A stretch of DNA of 64,000 nucleotides, from NCBI RefSeq assembly GCF_049844995.1, contig NZ_JBNCMC010000001.1:682001-746000 (forward strand). Direction: 5' to 3'. Shown here in pieces: positions 17,901-24,671 of this stretch. This stretch comes from Luteimicrobium sp049844995. Lineage in GTDB: Bacteria; Actinomycetota; Actinomycetes; Actinomycetales; Cellulomonadaceae. Position 1 is the first letter of the stretch; each line of letters opens with the position of its first letter. Position numbers and translations under genes: made by a program. The notes beneath the pieces are model-generated. The model saw only the letters and a list, made by a program, of their open reading frames with translations. It did no database searches and was not told the DNA's origin.

Positions 17901-18024
17901 CGCGGTGCGGACGGACCTCCTCGAGCGCCCGCTCGACGACGGCCGCACGACCGAGGTGACCCTCGCTGAGCCGATCGCGTTCCGCCCGTTCGAGATCGTC
18001 ACGCTGCGCTTCGCCCGGCCCTGA
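14983..18024 (+). CDS. GH38 alpha-mannosidase
   Basis: A 1013-residue cytoplasmic (no signal peptide) glycoside hydrolase that releases mannose from alpha-mannosides. N-terminal substrate domain (about 1-240), GH38 zinc catalytic domain with GHAHIDSAWLW (His261, Asp265 ligands), WLPDSFGYSG whose Asp375 is the expected nucleophile, and YLEFHRGTYTSQ (third zinc His); then the middle three-helix domain and the C-terminal beta-sandwich domains. Start chosen at ATG 14983, 9 nt after GAAGGA. It is the last gene of the ABC operon and is followed by a convergent terminator. Position suggests hydrolysis of the imported sugar. Confidence 0.95.
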   Translation: MPEVMPTAADLTLMRVDRFLLERLEPHREAAALPLTVTAWEAPGEPVPFEEGTAHEGVPVAPGHAWGAPWSTTWLHLTGPAPEASADGAAQVVVDLGFTDVNPGFQAEGQFWSADGRPLKGLNPRNRALSWPVGEPVDVWVEAAGNPTVLGHVPEFQPTTLGERATAGTDPLYVLRRADLVTTDAGVEELWRDALALRDLLRVLPADGARYARVLRALDRLVAVVDPDDVRGTAAEGRKVLAPELEAPASASAHQAYAVGHAHIDSAWLWPVRETVRKAARTFSTVVTLMDEDPDLVFACSSAQQYAWIKESYPDLFARIKEKVAEGRWVPVGGMWVESDTNMPGGEAMVRQFLTGKSFFRDELGVETRDVWLPDSFGYSGALPQIAKLAGNRWMLTQKLSWNETNAMPHHTFLWEGIDGTRLLTHFPPVDSYNAELSAGELDHAARNNREKGVLDASIVPFGYGDGGGGPTADMLGRARRYASTEGVAEVRVASPYDFFEAAEAELDRPAVWSGEMYLEFHRGTYTSQARTKQGNRRSEHLLREAELWAATAAVREGAPYPYEELDGAWKTVLLNQFHDILPGSSIAWVYRDAEAGYAEVARTLDEIVGTSLEALAGAGDTPLVFNAAPHARAGVAALGAAPSSASGGVDVTVSADDGAPAGVVLANGLVAVHVDARGLVDSIRDLRADRELVPAGLAANLLQLHRDTPRQWDAWDIDREYLDERTDLVDALGIEVVESSDDEAVVEVRRAFGASTVRQRLSLARGSAALTVETVVDWHERQKLLKLAFPLAVHADRSASETQFGHVFRPTHANTPWDAARFEICAHRWVHVAEPGYGVAVANSATYGHDVQRSVTDDGATVTTVRESLLRAPLFPDPDADQGAHRFVTVLHVGADLGDAVRDGYATNLEPRVVTGAGPVEPLVSVADPAGAVVVESVKLAEDRSGDVVVRLYESLGGHARATVAPGFETSGAVRTDLLERPLDDGRTTEVTLAEPIAFRPFEIVTLRFARP

Positions 18025-18034
18025 CCCCTGCGCC

Positions 18035-18083
18035 ACCTCGCGAAGTAGACCGGCCGCCCGGGGGCCGGTCTACTTCGCGGGGT
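18035..18083. terminator. Bidirectional terminator between GH38 and CE7 genes
   Basis: A 17-bp perfect stem, CGCGAAGTAGACCGGCC pairing with its complement at 18063-18079, extended by ACC/GGT across one mismatch, with a GC-rich loop. It lies between convergent stops 17 nt apart from either side, so it should end both transcripts. Confidence 0.82.
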
Positions 18084-18100
18084 ATCCCGCGCGGACGCTG

Positions 18101-19081
18101 TCAGGCGCCGCGGGCCTGGAGGAACTCGACCTGCTTGAGCCACTGGTACGTCTGCCCGCCCTCGTGCCCGTTCTCGGGGTAGACCTCGATGTGCTTGTCG
18201 ACCGACGCGAGGGCGTTGAACGCGGCGAACGTCGTCGACGGCGGCACGACGTCGTCCATCAGTGCCACCGAGAACAGCGCGGGCGCGGTGATGCGCTTCG
18301 CGAAGTTCACGCCGTCCAGGTACGCCGCCGTGGTGAGCACGGTCTCGCGCTGGTCGCGGTGGACGGCGAGGTAGCGCGCGAGCTCGGCGAACGGGTCGCT
18401 CGTCGCGACCTGGAGGCCGTGCTCCCACGCGCACAGGAACGCGACGTCGGGCATGGCGGCCCAGACGTCGGGAACGAGGCCCGCGGCCGCGATCGCGATG
18501 CCGCCGCCCTGGCTTCCGCCGGCGACGGCGACGCGGGCCGGGTCGACCTCGGGGAGGGCGCGGACGGCGTCGAGCAGGCGGGCCGCGTCGGTGTACACGC
18601 GGCGGTAGTAGTGGTCGGCGGGGTCGTCGATGCCGCGCGTCATCCAGCCGGACTGCGCGGGGCCCGAGCCGTGGGGGTCGGGGGTGTCGCCGCCGGAGCC
18701 CCAGCCGCTGCCCTGGCCGCGCGTGTCCATGAACACGTGCACGAAGCCGGCGAGCGCCCAGCCGACCCGCTCGCCCGGCAGGCCGCGGCCGCCGTTGTAG
18801 CCGTTGAACTCGACGACCGTGGGCAGCTGCTCGCCCTCGCGGCCGACGGGTCGGGTGAGCCACGCCTTGACGGGCTCGCCGCCGAAGCCGGGGAACGTGA
18901 GGTCCTCGATGACCAGGCCCGTGACGGGGGTGTCGGCGGGCTCGCGCAGCACGGGGTGGTCGGCGCCGGCGGCGCGGGACTCGGCGAGCGTCTTGGTCCA
19001 GAACGCGTCGAAGTCGGCGGGCTCGCGCACGTCGGGCCGGAAGGCGTGGAGCGCGTCCAGGGGCAGGTCGGTCAGCGGCAT
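18101..19081 (-). CDS. CE7-family acetyl xylan esterase / cephalosporin-C deacetylase
   Basis: A 326-residue alpha/beta hydrolase without signal peptide that deacetylates xylo-oligosaccharides (and often cephalosporin C) inside the cell. CE7 marks: RGQG (121-124), catalytic Ser190 in GGSQGG, Asp276 in LMDDVVPPST and His306 in NGHEGG. Length fits the roughly 320-residue family. It follows xylB on the same strand across a 92-nt gap holding competing hairpins. Linkage to xylAB suggests a role in acetylated xylo-oligosaccharide use. Confidence 0.93.
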   Translation of the reverse strand: MPLTDLPLDALHAFRPDVREPADFDAFWTKTLAESRAAGADHPVLREPADTPVTGLVIEDLTFPGFGGEPVKAWLTRPVGREGEQLPTVVEFNGYNGGRGLPGERVGWALAGFVHVFMDTRGQGSGWGSGGDTPDPHGSGPAQSGWMTRGIDDPADHYYRRVYTDAARLLDAVRALPEVDPARVAVAGGSQGGGIAIAAAGLVPDVWAAMPDVAFLCAWEHGLQVATSDPFAELARYLAVHRDQRETVLTTAAYLDGVNFAKRITAPALFSVALMDDVVPPSTTFAAFNALASVDKHIEVYPENGHEGGQTYQWLKQVEFLQARGA

Positions 19082-19103
19082 TGCTCTCTCTGCTCTCGTT
19101 GAG

Positions 19104-19170
19104 TTCGCCGACGGTGACGTCCGCGGCGCCGACGGTGACGTTACCCCCGGGCAACGTCACCGTCGGCGAA
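19104..19170. repeat. Direct repeat plus inverted copy forming two mutually exclusive hairpins
   Basis: The string CGCCGACGGTGACGT occurs at 19106-19120 and 19127-19141, and its complement at 19154-19168. The inner copy pairs over 16 bp (19127-19142 with 19153-19168, 10-nt loop); the outer copy pairs over 17 bp (19104-19120 with 19154-19170). Only one hairpin can form at a time. It lies 3' of xylB and 5' of the esterase, so it may be a terminator, an attenuator or a processing site. Confidence 0.65.
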
Positions 19171-19173
19171 GGA

Positions 19174-20646
19174 TCAGCCCAGGTCGCGGACGGCGGCGTA
19201 CTGCTCGCGCACGACGGGCGCGGGCTCGCCGTCGAAGGTCAAGGACTCGTCCGCTCCACCGTCGGAGACGCCCCCGGCCCAGGCGGGAGGCTCGGCCGTC
19301 CCCGTGAGGGCCCAGGCGGCCTGGCGGGCCGCGCCGTCGGCGACGTACTCGCCCGCGGGTGGCACCTCGACCGGACGCCCGAAGACGCTCGGCGCGATCT
19401 GCCGCACGGCCTCGGACCGGGCGCCGCCGCCGATGAGCAGCAGCCGCCGGACCTCGGCGCCCTGCGCGACGAGCGCGTCGAGCCCGTCGGCGAGCCCGCA
19501 CAGCATGCCCTCGACGGCGGCCCGCGCCAGGTGCTCCGGGGTCGCGGTCGCGAGGCGGAGGCCGTGGAACGAGCCGGTCGCGTCGGGGCGGTTGGGCGTG
19601 CGCTCGCCCTCGAGGTACGGCACGAGGACGAGTCCGTCCGCGCCGGCGGGGGCCGCGAGCGCGAGCTTGGACAGCCCCAGGTGGTCGACGCCGAGGATGC
19701 TGCGGGCGGCGTCGAGCACGCGGCTCGCGTTGAGCGTCACGCCGAGCAGCAGGTACCGCCCGGTCGCGTCGGCGAAGCCGTTGACGAGCCCGGACGCGTC
19801 GGCGCTGGGCCGGTCCGCGACCGCGGACACGACGCCTGACGTCCCGATCGAGATCGCGACGTCGCCCGCGCCCATGCCCAGCCCGAGCGCGGCGCCGGCG
19901 TTGTCGCCCGCCCCGGCCCCGAGGACGATCCCGGCCGCGACGACGTCGGTCCCGCGCGTCGTCCCTGCGGCCTCCCCGGCCCCCACGACGCGCGGCAGGA
20001 CGATCCGCTCTGCCCTCGCCTCGTCGACCCGCAGCCCGCGGGCGAGCAGGTCGCGCCGGTAAGAGTCGAGACCCCAGTACCCGGTGCCGGACGCGTCGGA
20101 CCGGTCGGTCGTGAGCTCTGCGAGGTCGGGCTCGAGCCCCTGCGACCGGGGCCCGAACCCGGCGATGCGCCACGTCAGCCAGTCGTGGGGGAGCGCGACC
20201 GCGGCGATCCGCGGCACGAGCCCGGGCTCGTGGTCGGCCACCCAGCGCAGCTTCGTCACGGTGAGCGACGCGACCGGCACCGAGCCGACCGCGTCGGCCC
20301 ACGCCGCGGCGCCGAGCTCCTCCACCAGGTCCGCCGCGGACGACGCCGACCGCGTGTCGTTCCACAGCAGGGCGGGCCGGAGGACCTCGCCGTCGGCGTC
20401 GAGCAGGACCATGCCGTGCTGCTGACCGCCGACGGCGAGCGCTGCCACGCCCGCGTCGGGGCCGAGGCCTCCGGCGGCGTCGGCGGCCGCGCGGAACGCG
20501 TCCCACCAGGCGTCGGGGTGCACCTCGGTGCCGTCCGGGTGGGACGCGGAGCCGGAGCGCACGAGCGTCCCGGTCTCCGCGTCACGGACGACGACCTTGC
20601 ACGACTGCGTCGAGGAGTCGACGCCGGCGACGAGGTTCCCGCTCAT
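19174..20646 (-). CDS. xylB: Xylulokinase
   Basis: A 490-residue FGGY-family kinase that phosphorylates D-xylulose to xylulose 5-phosphate, feeding the pentose phosphate pathway. N-terminal phosphate-binding GVDSSTQSCK (about 8-17), GGQQHGMVLLD (about 73-83), ALLWNDTRS (substrate loop), and the C-terminal ATP-binding LIGGGARSEAVRQI motif. Its ATG shares one base with the xylA stop (TGATG), so xylA-xylB are translationally coupled. Length is typical. Confidence 0.96.
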   Translation of the reverse strand: MSGNLVAGVDSSTQSCKVVVRDAETGTLVRSGSASHPDGTEVHPDAWWDAFRAAADAAGGLGPDAGVAALAVGGQQHGMVLLDADGEVLRPALLWNDTRSASSAADLVEELGAAAWADAVGSVPVASLTVTKLRWVADHEPGLVPRIAAVALPHDWLTWRIAGFGPRSQGLEPDLAELTTDRSDASGTGYWGLDSYRRDLLARGLRVDEARAERIVLPRVVGAGEAAGTTRGTDVVAAGIVLGAGAGDNAGAALGLGMGAGDVAISIGTSGVVSAVADRPSADASGLVNGFADATGRYLLLGVTLNASRVLDAARSILGVDHLGLSKLALAAPAGADGLVLVPYLEGERTPNRPDATGSFHGLRLATATPEHLARAAVEGMLCGLADGLDALVAQGAEVRRLLLIGGGARSEAVRQIAPSVFGRPVEVPPAGEYVADGAARQAAWALTGTAEPPAWAGGVSDGGADESLTFDGEPAPVVREQYAAVRDLG

Positions 20647-21830
20647 CAGCCGACGAGGTGCTTCAGCGCGAGCTGGTGCAGCGCGACGAGCCCGTACTCG
20701 CGCTCGGCGGCTGCGTCGAGGTCGAACGTCTCGCGCGTCGTCGGGTCGGCGAGGAACTGGTCGAACGTCTCGCCCTCGGCGAGCGTGGACTGGCCGAGCT
20801 CGAAGATGCCGGCGTGCTCGAACGCCCTCTGGACCTCGGGGTCATCGCGGTACTGCTTGGCCTTCTTGGCGAGGAGCGTGTAGGTCTCGATGTTGGCACG
20901 CGCGGAGTCCCACACGCCGTCGGGGCCCTCGGTGCGCGACGGCTTGTAGTCGAAGTGGCGGGCGCCGTCGTAGGTCGGGCCGCCGTTGGGGAAGCCGTTC
21001 TCCAGCAGGTCGACCGTGAAGAAGGCCGAGAGCAGGTCGCCGTGGCCGAACACGAGGTCCTGGTCGAACTTCGGGCCGTGCTGGCCGTTGAGGTCGATGT
21101 GGAAGAGCTTGCCCGCGTAGAGGGCGAGGGCGAGGCCGTGCGTGTAGTTGAGCGTGGCCATCTGCTCGTGCCCGGTCTCCGGGTTGAGGCCGACGATGTC
21201 GCCGTTGTCGAGCGTCGCGATGAGCGCGAGCGCGTGGCCGATCGACGGCAGGAAGATGTCGCCGCGGGGCTCGTTGGGCTTGGGCTCGAGGCCGATGCGC
21301 AGGTCGTAGCCGCGGTCCTTGATGTACGCGGCGACGGTGTCGATGCCCTCGGCGTAGCGGGCGTGCGCGGCGTGCAGGTCCTTGGAGTTGTCGTACTCGA
21401 CGCCCTCGCGACCGCCCCACATGACGAAGGTCTGCGCGCCGAGCTCGGCGGCGAGGTCGACGTTGCGGAGGATCTTGCGCAGGCCGAAGCGGCGGACGCC
21501 GCGGTCGTTCGACGTGAAGGCGCCGTCCTTGAAGACGGGGTGCGTGAACGTGTTGGTCGTGACCATCTCGATCACGAGGCCGGTCTCGTCGGCGGCCTTC
21601 TTGACGGCGTCGACGCGCGCGCGGCGGTCGGCGTCGTCGGCGTCGAACGGGAAGACGTCGTTGTCGTGGAACGTGAAGCCCCACGCGCCGATGTCGGCGA
21701 GCTTGCGCACGGACTCGGCGGGGTCGAGCGCGGCGCGCGTCGGGTCGCCGAAGGGGTCCTGGGCCTGCCAGCCCACGGTCCACAGGCCGAACGAGAACTT
21801 GAAGTCGGGGGTGGCGGCGGCGGTGCTCAT
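20646..21830 (-). CDS. xylA: Xylose isomerase
   Basis: A 394-residue class I (actinobacterial) xylose isomerase converting D-xylose to D-xylulose; also able to isomerise glucose in this family. Catalytic His55 in TFHDNDVFPF, the metal/Lys motif EPKPNEPRGD (about 180-189) and later metal ligands in HIDLNGQ. GAGGAG lies 8-9 nt before the ATG. First gene of the xylAB unit, transcribed away from a ROK repressor gene and controlled by the promoter/operator in the 106-nt divergent region. Confidence 0.97.
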   Translation of the reverse strand: MSTAAATPDFKFSFGLWTVGWQAQDPFGDPTRAALDPAESVRKLADIGAWGFTFHDNDVFPFDADDADRRARVDAVKKAADETGLVIEMVTTNTFTHPVFKDGAFTSNDRGVRRFGLRKILRNVDLAAELGAQTFVMWGGREGVEYDNSKDLHAAHARYAEGIDTVAAYIKDRGYDLRIGLEPKPNEPRGDIFLPSIGHALALIATLDNGDIVGLNPETGHEQMATLNYTHGLALALYAGKLFHIDLNGQHGPKFDQDLVFGHGDLLSAFFTVDLLENGFPNGGPTYDGARHFDYKPSRTEGPDGVWDSARANIETYTLLAKKAKQYRDDPEVQRAFEHAGIFELGQSTLAEGETFDQFLADPTTRETFDLDAAAEREYGLVALHQLALKHLVG

Positions 21831-21887
21831 CCGGTGGTGCTCCTCGTCGAGTGGGTGGCGGGTCCTCCGCGACCTGCGCAGCGACCC

Positions 21888-21931
21888 TTTGTTGTACGGA
21901 TGAACTTAACGCGGGTCGCGGGTAGGGTCAA
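21888..21931. promoter_or_regulatory. Divergent xylA / ROK promoters with ROK-type operator
   Basis: Minus strand: TTGACC (21926-21931), 17 nt, TAAGTT (21903-21908) is a good xylA promoter. Plus strand: TAGGGT (21923-21928) ends 8 nt before the regulator ATG, so the regulator mRNA is probably leaderless. TTTGTT (21888-21893) and AACTTA (21903-21908) form an imperfect inverted repeat of the TTWGTT/AACWAA kind bound by Gram-positive XylR/ROK repressors, and it covers the xylA -10. Confidence 0.6.
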
Positions 21932-21936
21932 GCCTC

Positions 21937-23250
21937 ATGGAGCTCCCCGGCGTCGGCACCCCCAAGGCGCGACAGGCCTCGCTGCGCGAGCACAACCTCG
22001 CGCTCGTCGCCCGGAGCGTGTTCGGCGCGGCCGAGCCGCCGTCGCGCGCGACGGTCGCCGCGGCCACCGGGCTGACCCGCGCGACCGTCGGCTCCCTCGT
22101 CGACCAGCTCGTCGCCGGGCGCGTCGTCGCCGAGCTCGCGCCCTCGCCGGGCCAGGTCGGGCGGCCGGCGGTCCCGCTCGTGCCGGCGCCCCGCACCGTC
22201 GTCGGGCTCGGGCTCGAGGTGAACGTCGACTACGTGGGCGTGCGCGCGCTCGACCTGTCCGGCGCGACGGTGGCCGAGCGGCACGAGGACGCGCGCGGTG
22301 TCGCCGGGGTGGTCGGCGCCGACTTCTCCGGCAGCGACCCCGTGCGCGTGCTGGCCCGCGTCGGAGAGCTCGCCCGCGAGGTCGTCGCCGAGGTGGAGGC
22401 CGACGGCATGCGGCTCGCCGGGGTCAGGCTGGCGCTGCCCGGCCTCGTCGACGCGCGGGCCGGGTTCCTCCAGGTGGCGCCCAACCTCGGCTGGGAGTCG
22501 CTCGCGCCCGTGCCGCTGCTCGGGCCGCTGCCCGCGCGTGTCGAGATCGCCAACGAGGCCAACCTGGCGGGCCTCGCGCAGCTCCCGTTCGGCCAGTTCG
22601 CCGCGTCCGGCCACGACGGGACGACGTTCGTCCACGTCTCCGGCGACGTCGGCATCGGCGCCGCCATCGTGCTCGACGGCGAGCTCTACCTCGGGCGCCA
22701 CGGCTGGGCCGGCGAGATCGGGCACGTCGTCGTGGACCCCGCCGGGCCGCGCTGCCGGTGCGGCGCGACCGGCTGCCTCGAGCAGCTCGCCGGCAAGGAC
22801 GCGATCCTCCGGGGCCTCGGGCTCGACCCGGGTCCCGGCTCGACCCGGCCGGCCGGCCCCGAGGCCGACGGTGCGCCCGCTGCCGGGCTGGCCCCCGTCG
22901 CCCGGGCGCTGGCCGCGGGGGGCGAGACGGCGGACCGGGCGCGTGCCGTCGTCGGGCGGGCGGGCAAGGCGCTCGGTACGGCGCTCTCGACGCTGGTGAA
23001 CCTGCTCGACCTCGACACGGTCCTGCTCGGCGGGGTGTACGAGGCGCTCGCGGAGGACCTGCGCCCCAGCCTCGAGGCCGAGCTGCGCACGCGCGTGCTG
23101 GCCTCGCCGTGGGAGCGGATCGCGGTCCGTCCCGCGCCGGTCGCGGGGTACGCGGCGCTGACCGGCGGGGCGCGTGCCGTGCTGCGGGACCTGGTGCAGG
23201 CGCCGGTCGAGTACCTGGAGCACCTGGGGACGACGAGAGCGCCGAGCTAG
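21937..23250 (+). CDS. xylR: ROK-family xylose repressor
   Basis: A 437-residue regulator: N-terminal helix-turn-helix (about 28-70, ATVAAATGLTRATVGSLVDQ) and a ROK domain with GHVVVDPAGPRCRCGATGCLE (about 262-282), here with the complete Cys cluster and Glu. By position opposite xylA it should repress xylAB in the absence of xylose. The chosen ATG has a -10 hexamer 8 nt upstream. The stop codon lies inside a strong terminator hairpin. Confidence 0.88.
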   Translation: MELPGVGTPKARQASLREHNLALVARSVFGAAEPPSRATVAAATGLTRATVGSLVDQLVAGRVVAELAPSPGQVGRPAVPLVPAPRTVVGLGLEVNVDYVGVRALDLSGATVAERHEDARGVAGVVGADFSGSDPVRVLARVGELAREVVAEVEADGMRLAGVRLALPGLVDARAGFLQVAPNLGWESLAPVPLLGPLPARVEIANEANLAGLAQLPFGQFAASGHDGTTFVHVSGDVGIGAAIVLDGELYLGRHGWAGEIGHVVVDPAGPRCRCGATGCLEQLAGKDAILRGLGLDPGPGSTRPAGPEADGAPAAGLAPVARALAAGGETADRARAVVGRAGKALGTALSTLVNLLDLDTVLLGGVYEALAEDLRPSLEAELRTRVLASPWERIAVRPAPVAGYAALTGGARAVLRDLVQAPVEYLEHLGTTRAPS

Positions 23251-23280
23251 AACGACGGGCGTTCCGGCTCGGCGCTCTCG
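23234..23280. terminator. Bidirectional terminator overlapping the xylR stop
   Basis: CGAGAGCGCCGAGC (23234-23247) pairs perfectly with 23267-23280, and the loop contains a second 5-bp stem (GAACG/CGTTC). The structure includes the last codons and stop of the regulator and lies between convergent genes. Confidence 0.82.
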
Positions 23281-23299
23281 CGCGTGCGGTTCGTGGACC

Positions 23300-24112
23300 T
23301 CAGATCGAGTTGGCCTTCGCCTTCACGTGGATGAAGGTCCAGCTCGCGCTCCACATCTTGCGGACGTGGATCGACTTGCCGGGGCGCGGCGCGTCGATGA
23401 TCTTGCTGCCGCCCACGTAGATGCCCACGTGGCCCGGCGTGTAGACGAGGTCGCCCGGCTTGGCGTGCTTCTTGGAGACGACCTTGCCGGCGTGACGCTG
23501 GCCCGACGACGTGCGGGGGAGCGACTTCACGTTGGTGTGCGAGTACACGTACTTGGTGAAGCCGGAGCAGTCGAAGCCGCGGGGGCTCGAGCCGCCGTAC
23601 ACGTAGCGCGTGCCGCTGTACTTCACGGCCTTCTCGACGACGCGCGAGGAGTACCTGTGCGTGGCCACGGTCGTGTACTTCGTGCGCGTCTTGACGGTGC
23701 TCGGGTGCGCCGGGTGGATCGTGGCGCGGACGCGGTGGTGGCCGACCTTCAGGTGCTTCGACAGCCGGTACGTGACCGTGCCGTGCTTGAGCGTGCGGAT
23801 GGCGACGAGCTTGCCGCTCACCCGGATGTAGACCTTGCCGGTCGTGGCCTTGCCGCGGGTCTTGGAGGTGACCTTCACGACGGGCGGCTTGCCCTTGTAG
23901 TACGACTTGTCGCTGATCTTGAGCGACAGGGTCGGCGTGGACTTGCTGACGGCGGTCTTGGTGGCCGCGGCGGCGGGGGTCGCCGCGCCGACGGCGACGA
24001 GGCCGCCGCCGAGGAGGCCTACGAGGAGGCCGGTGGTGGTCGCGACGCGGCCGAAGCGGCGCACGCGCCCACGCTCAGGGCGCACGGCGCCCTGCTCACG
24101 GGTTCGGAGCAT
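23300..24112 (-). CDS. Secreted NlpC/P60 peptidoglycan endopeptidase
   Basis: A 270-residue cell-wall hydrolase. Signal peptide (about 1-50, late because of a basic 24-residue N-region), an Ig-like/bacterial beta-sandwich region (about 58-148, rich in Lys and Thr), then an NlpC/P60 domain with catalytic Cys in RGFDCSGF (about 180-187) and His in TPGHVGIYVG (about 225-234). It cleaves stem peptides, probably the D-Glu to diamino acid bond (family knowledge). Expression is placed under a c-di-AMP riboswitch directly upstream, as for many actinobacterial wall hydrolases. The only ribosome-binding sequence, GAGAGG, is the last conserved element of that riboswitch. Confidence 0.92.
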   Translation of the reverse strand: MLRTREQGAVRPERGRVRRFGRVATTTGLLVGLLGGGLVAVGAATPAAAATKTAVSKSTPTLSLKISDKSYYKGKPPVVKVTSKTRGKATTGKVYIRVSGKLVAIRTLKHGTVTYRLSKHLKVGHHRVRATIHPAHPSTVKTRTKYTTVATHRYSSRVVEKAVKYSGTRYVYGGSSPRGFDCSGFTKYVYSHTNVKSLPRTSSGQRHAGKVVSKKHAKPGDLVYTPGHVGIYVGGSKIIDAPRPGKSIHVRKMWSASWTFIHVKAKANSI

Positions 24113-24120
24113 GGTGTTGT

Positions 24121-24297
24121 ACCTCTCACGCCTGCGAGGTGAGCTGTCGGGTTCGGGCGGGAGGTACGTGCCCGGCCGCGTGAAGCGGCTTCACCCCGAG
24201 GAGGTCCGGTCCGTCATGGCCCGGGCCACCGAAGGTGGGTCCCCCGTCGCTGCCACGGTCATGGGCCCTTCCCGGTGGCAGCGCTCGGCGTTCCGGG
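24121..24297 (-). promoter_or_regulatory. c-di-AMP riboswitch (ydaO/yuaA class)
   Basis: On the minus strand the conserved blocks appear in order: ACGCCGAG, a stem GCTGCCAC/GTGGCAGC, GACGGGGGACCCA, GGGGTGAAGCCGC, CCGCCCGAACCCGACAGCT, and GGCGTGAGAGG. The 5' ACGCC (24287-24291) pairs with 3' GGCGT (24128-24132) to close the domain. This class binds c-di-AMP and in actinobacteria commonly precedes wall hydrolase genes. The terminal GAGAGG sits 9 nt before the ATG, implying control of translation initiation as well as, or instead of, termination. Confidence 0.93.
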
Positions 24298-24336
24298 TCG
24301 GGGCCGGCGGCAGGTCGAGCGTCCGTCGGCTGATCG

Positions 24337-24366
24337 AGGCTAGGCAGTCGGGCCACGAGGTCACAA
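24337..24366 (-). promoter_or_regulatory. Promoter of the riboswitch / NlpC transcript
   Basis: Minus strand TTGTGA (24361-24366), 18-nt spacer, TAGCCT (24337-24342). Transcription would start near 24330, giving about 33 nt of leader before the riboswitch. Confidence 0.55.
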
Positions 24367-24671
24367 ACACGTAACGAGAGCCGGCCGTGCCCGAGTTGAG
24401 CGGCTACGACCCGGTGGAAACGGGTCGGTGACACTCGGGACCGGGCATGACAAATCAATCGAAAGGGAGCCGTAGGGTGCCGGATTCCCGGTACGCGCGT
24501 CCCGCAAACCTTCACATCCGGGAGCGCTCCCACGGGCGTGTCGATGCCCGGGATGTCGGCTATGGCGCCGACCGCGACCTGTCGCACCACCGTAGCCCGC
24601 CGTGTAGGCTGCGGAATAAGGAAGGACGCCGTTCAAACTTCGCCGACCCCGCCCAGCAGAGGACCAGGTCC
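24367..24671 (+). other. Regulatory region upstream of the hexomutase fusion gene
   Basis: No gene is supported. It is AT-richer than its surroundings around 24450. It holds a CebR-like palindrome (24519-24532). TAGGCT (24605-24610) is the best -10, with only a poor -35 (TCGCAC, 24582-24587), so the promoter may need an activator or an unusual sigma factor. The gene begins 62 nt further on, with GAGGACC before the ATG. Confidence 0.4.
24519..24532. promoter_or_regulatory. CebR-like LacI-family operator
   Basis: CGGGAGCGCTCCCA matches 13 of 14 positions of TGGGAGCGCTCCCA, the box bound by CebR/CelR repressors of cellobiose and cello-oligosaccharide genes in Streptomyces and Thermobifida. It lies 140 nt before the fusion gene that is followed by GH94. 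It suggests control by cellobiose or a related disaccharide. Confidence 0.72.
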
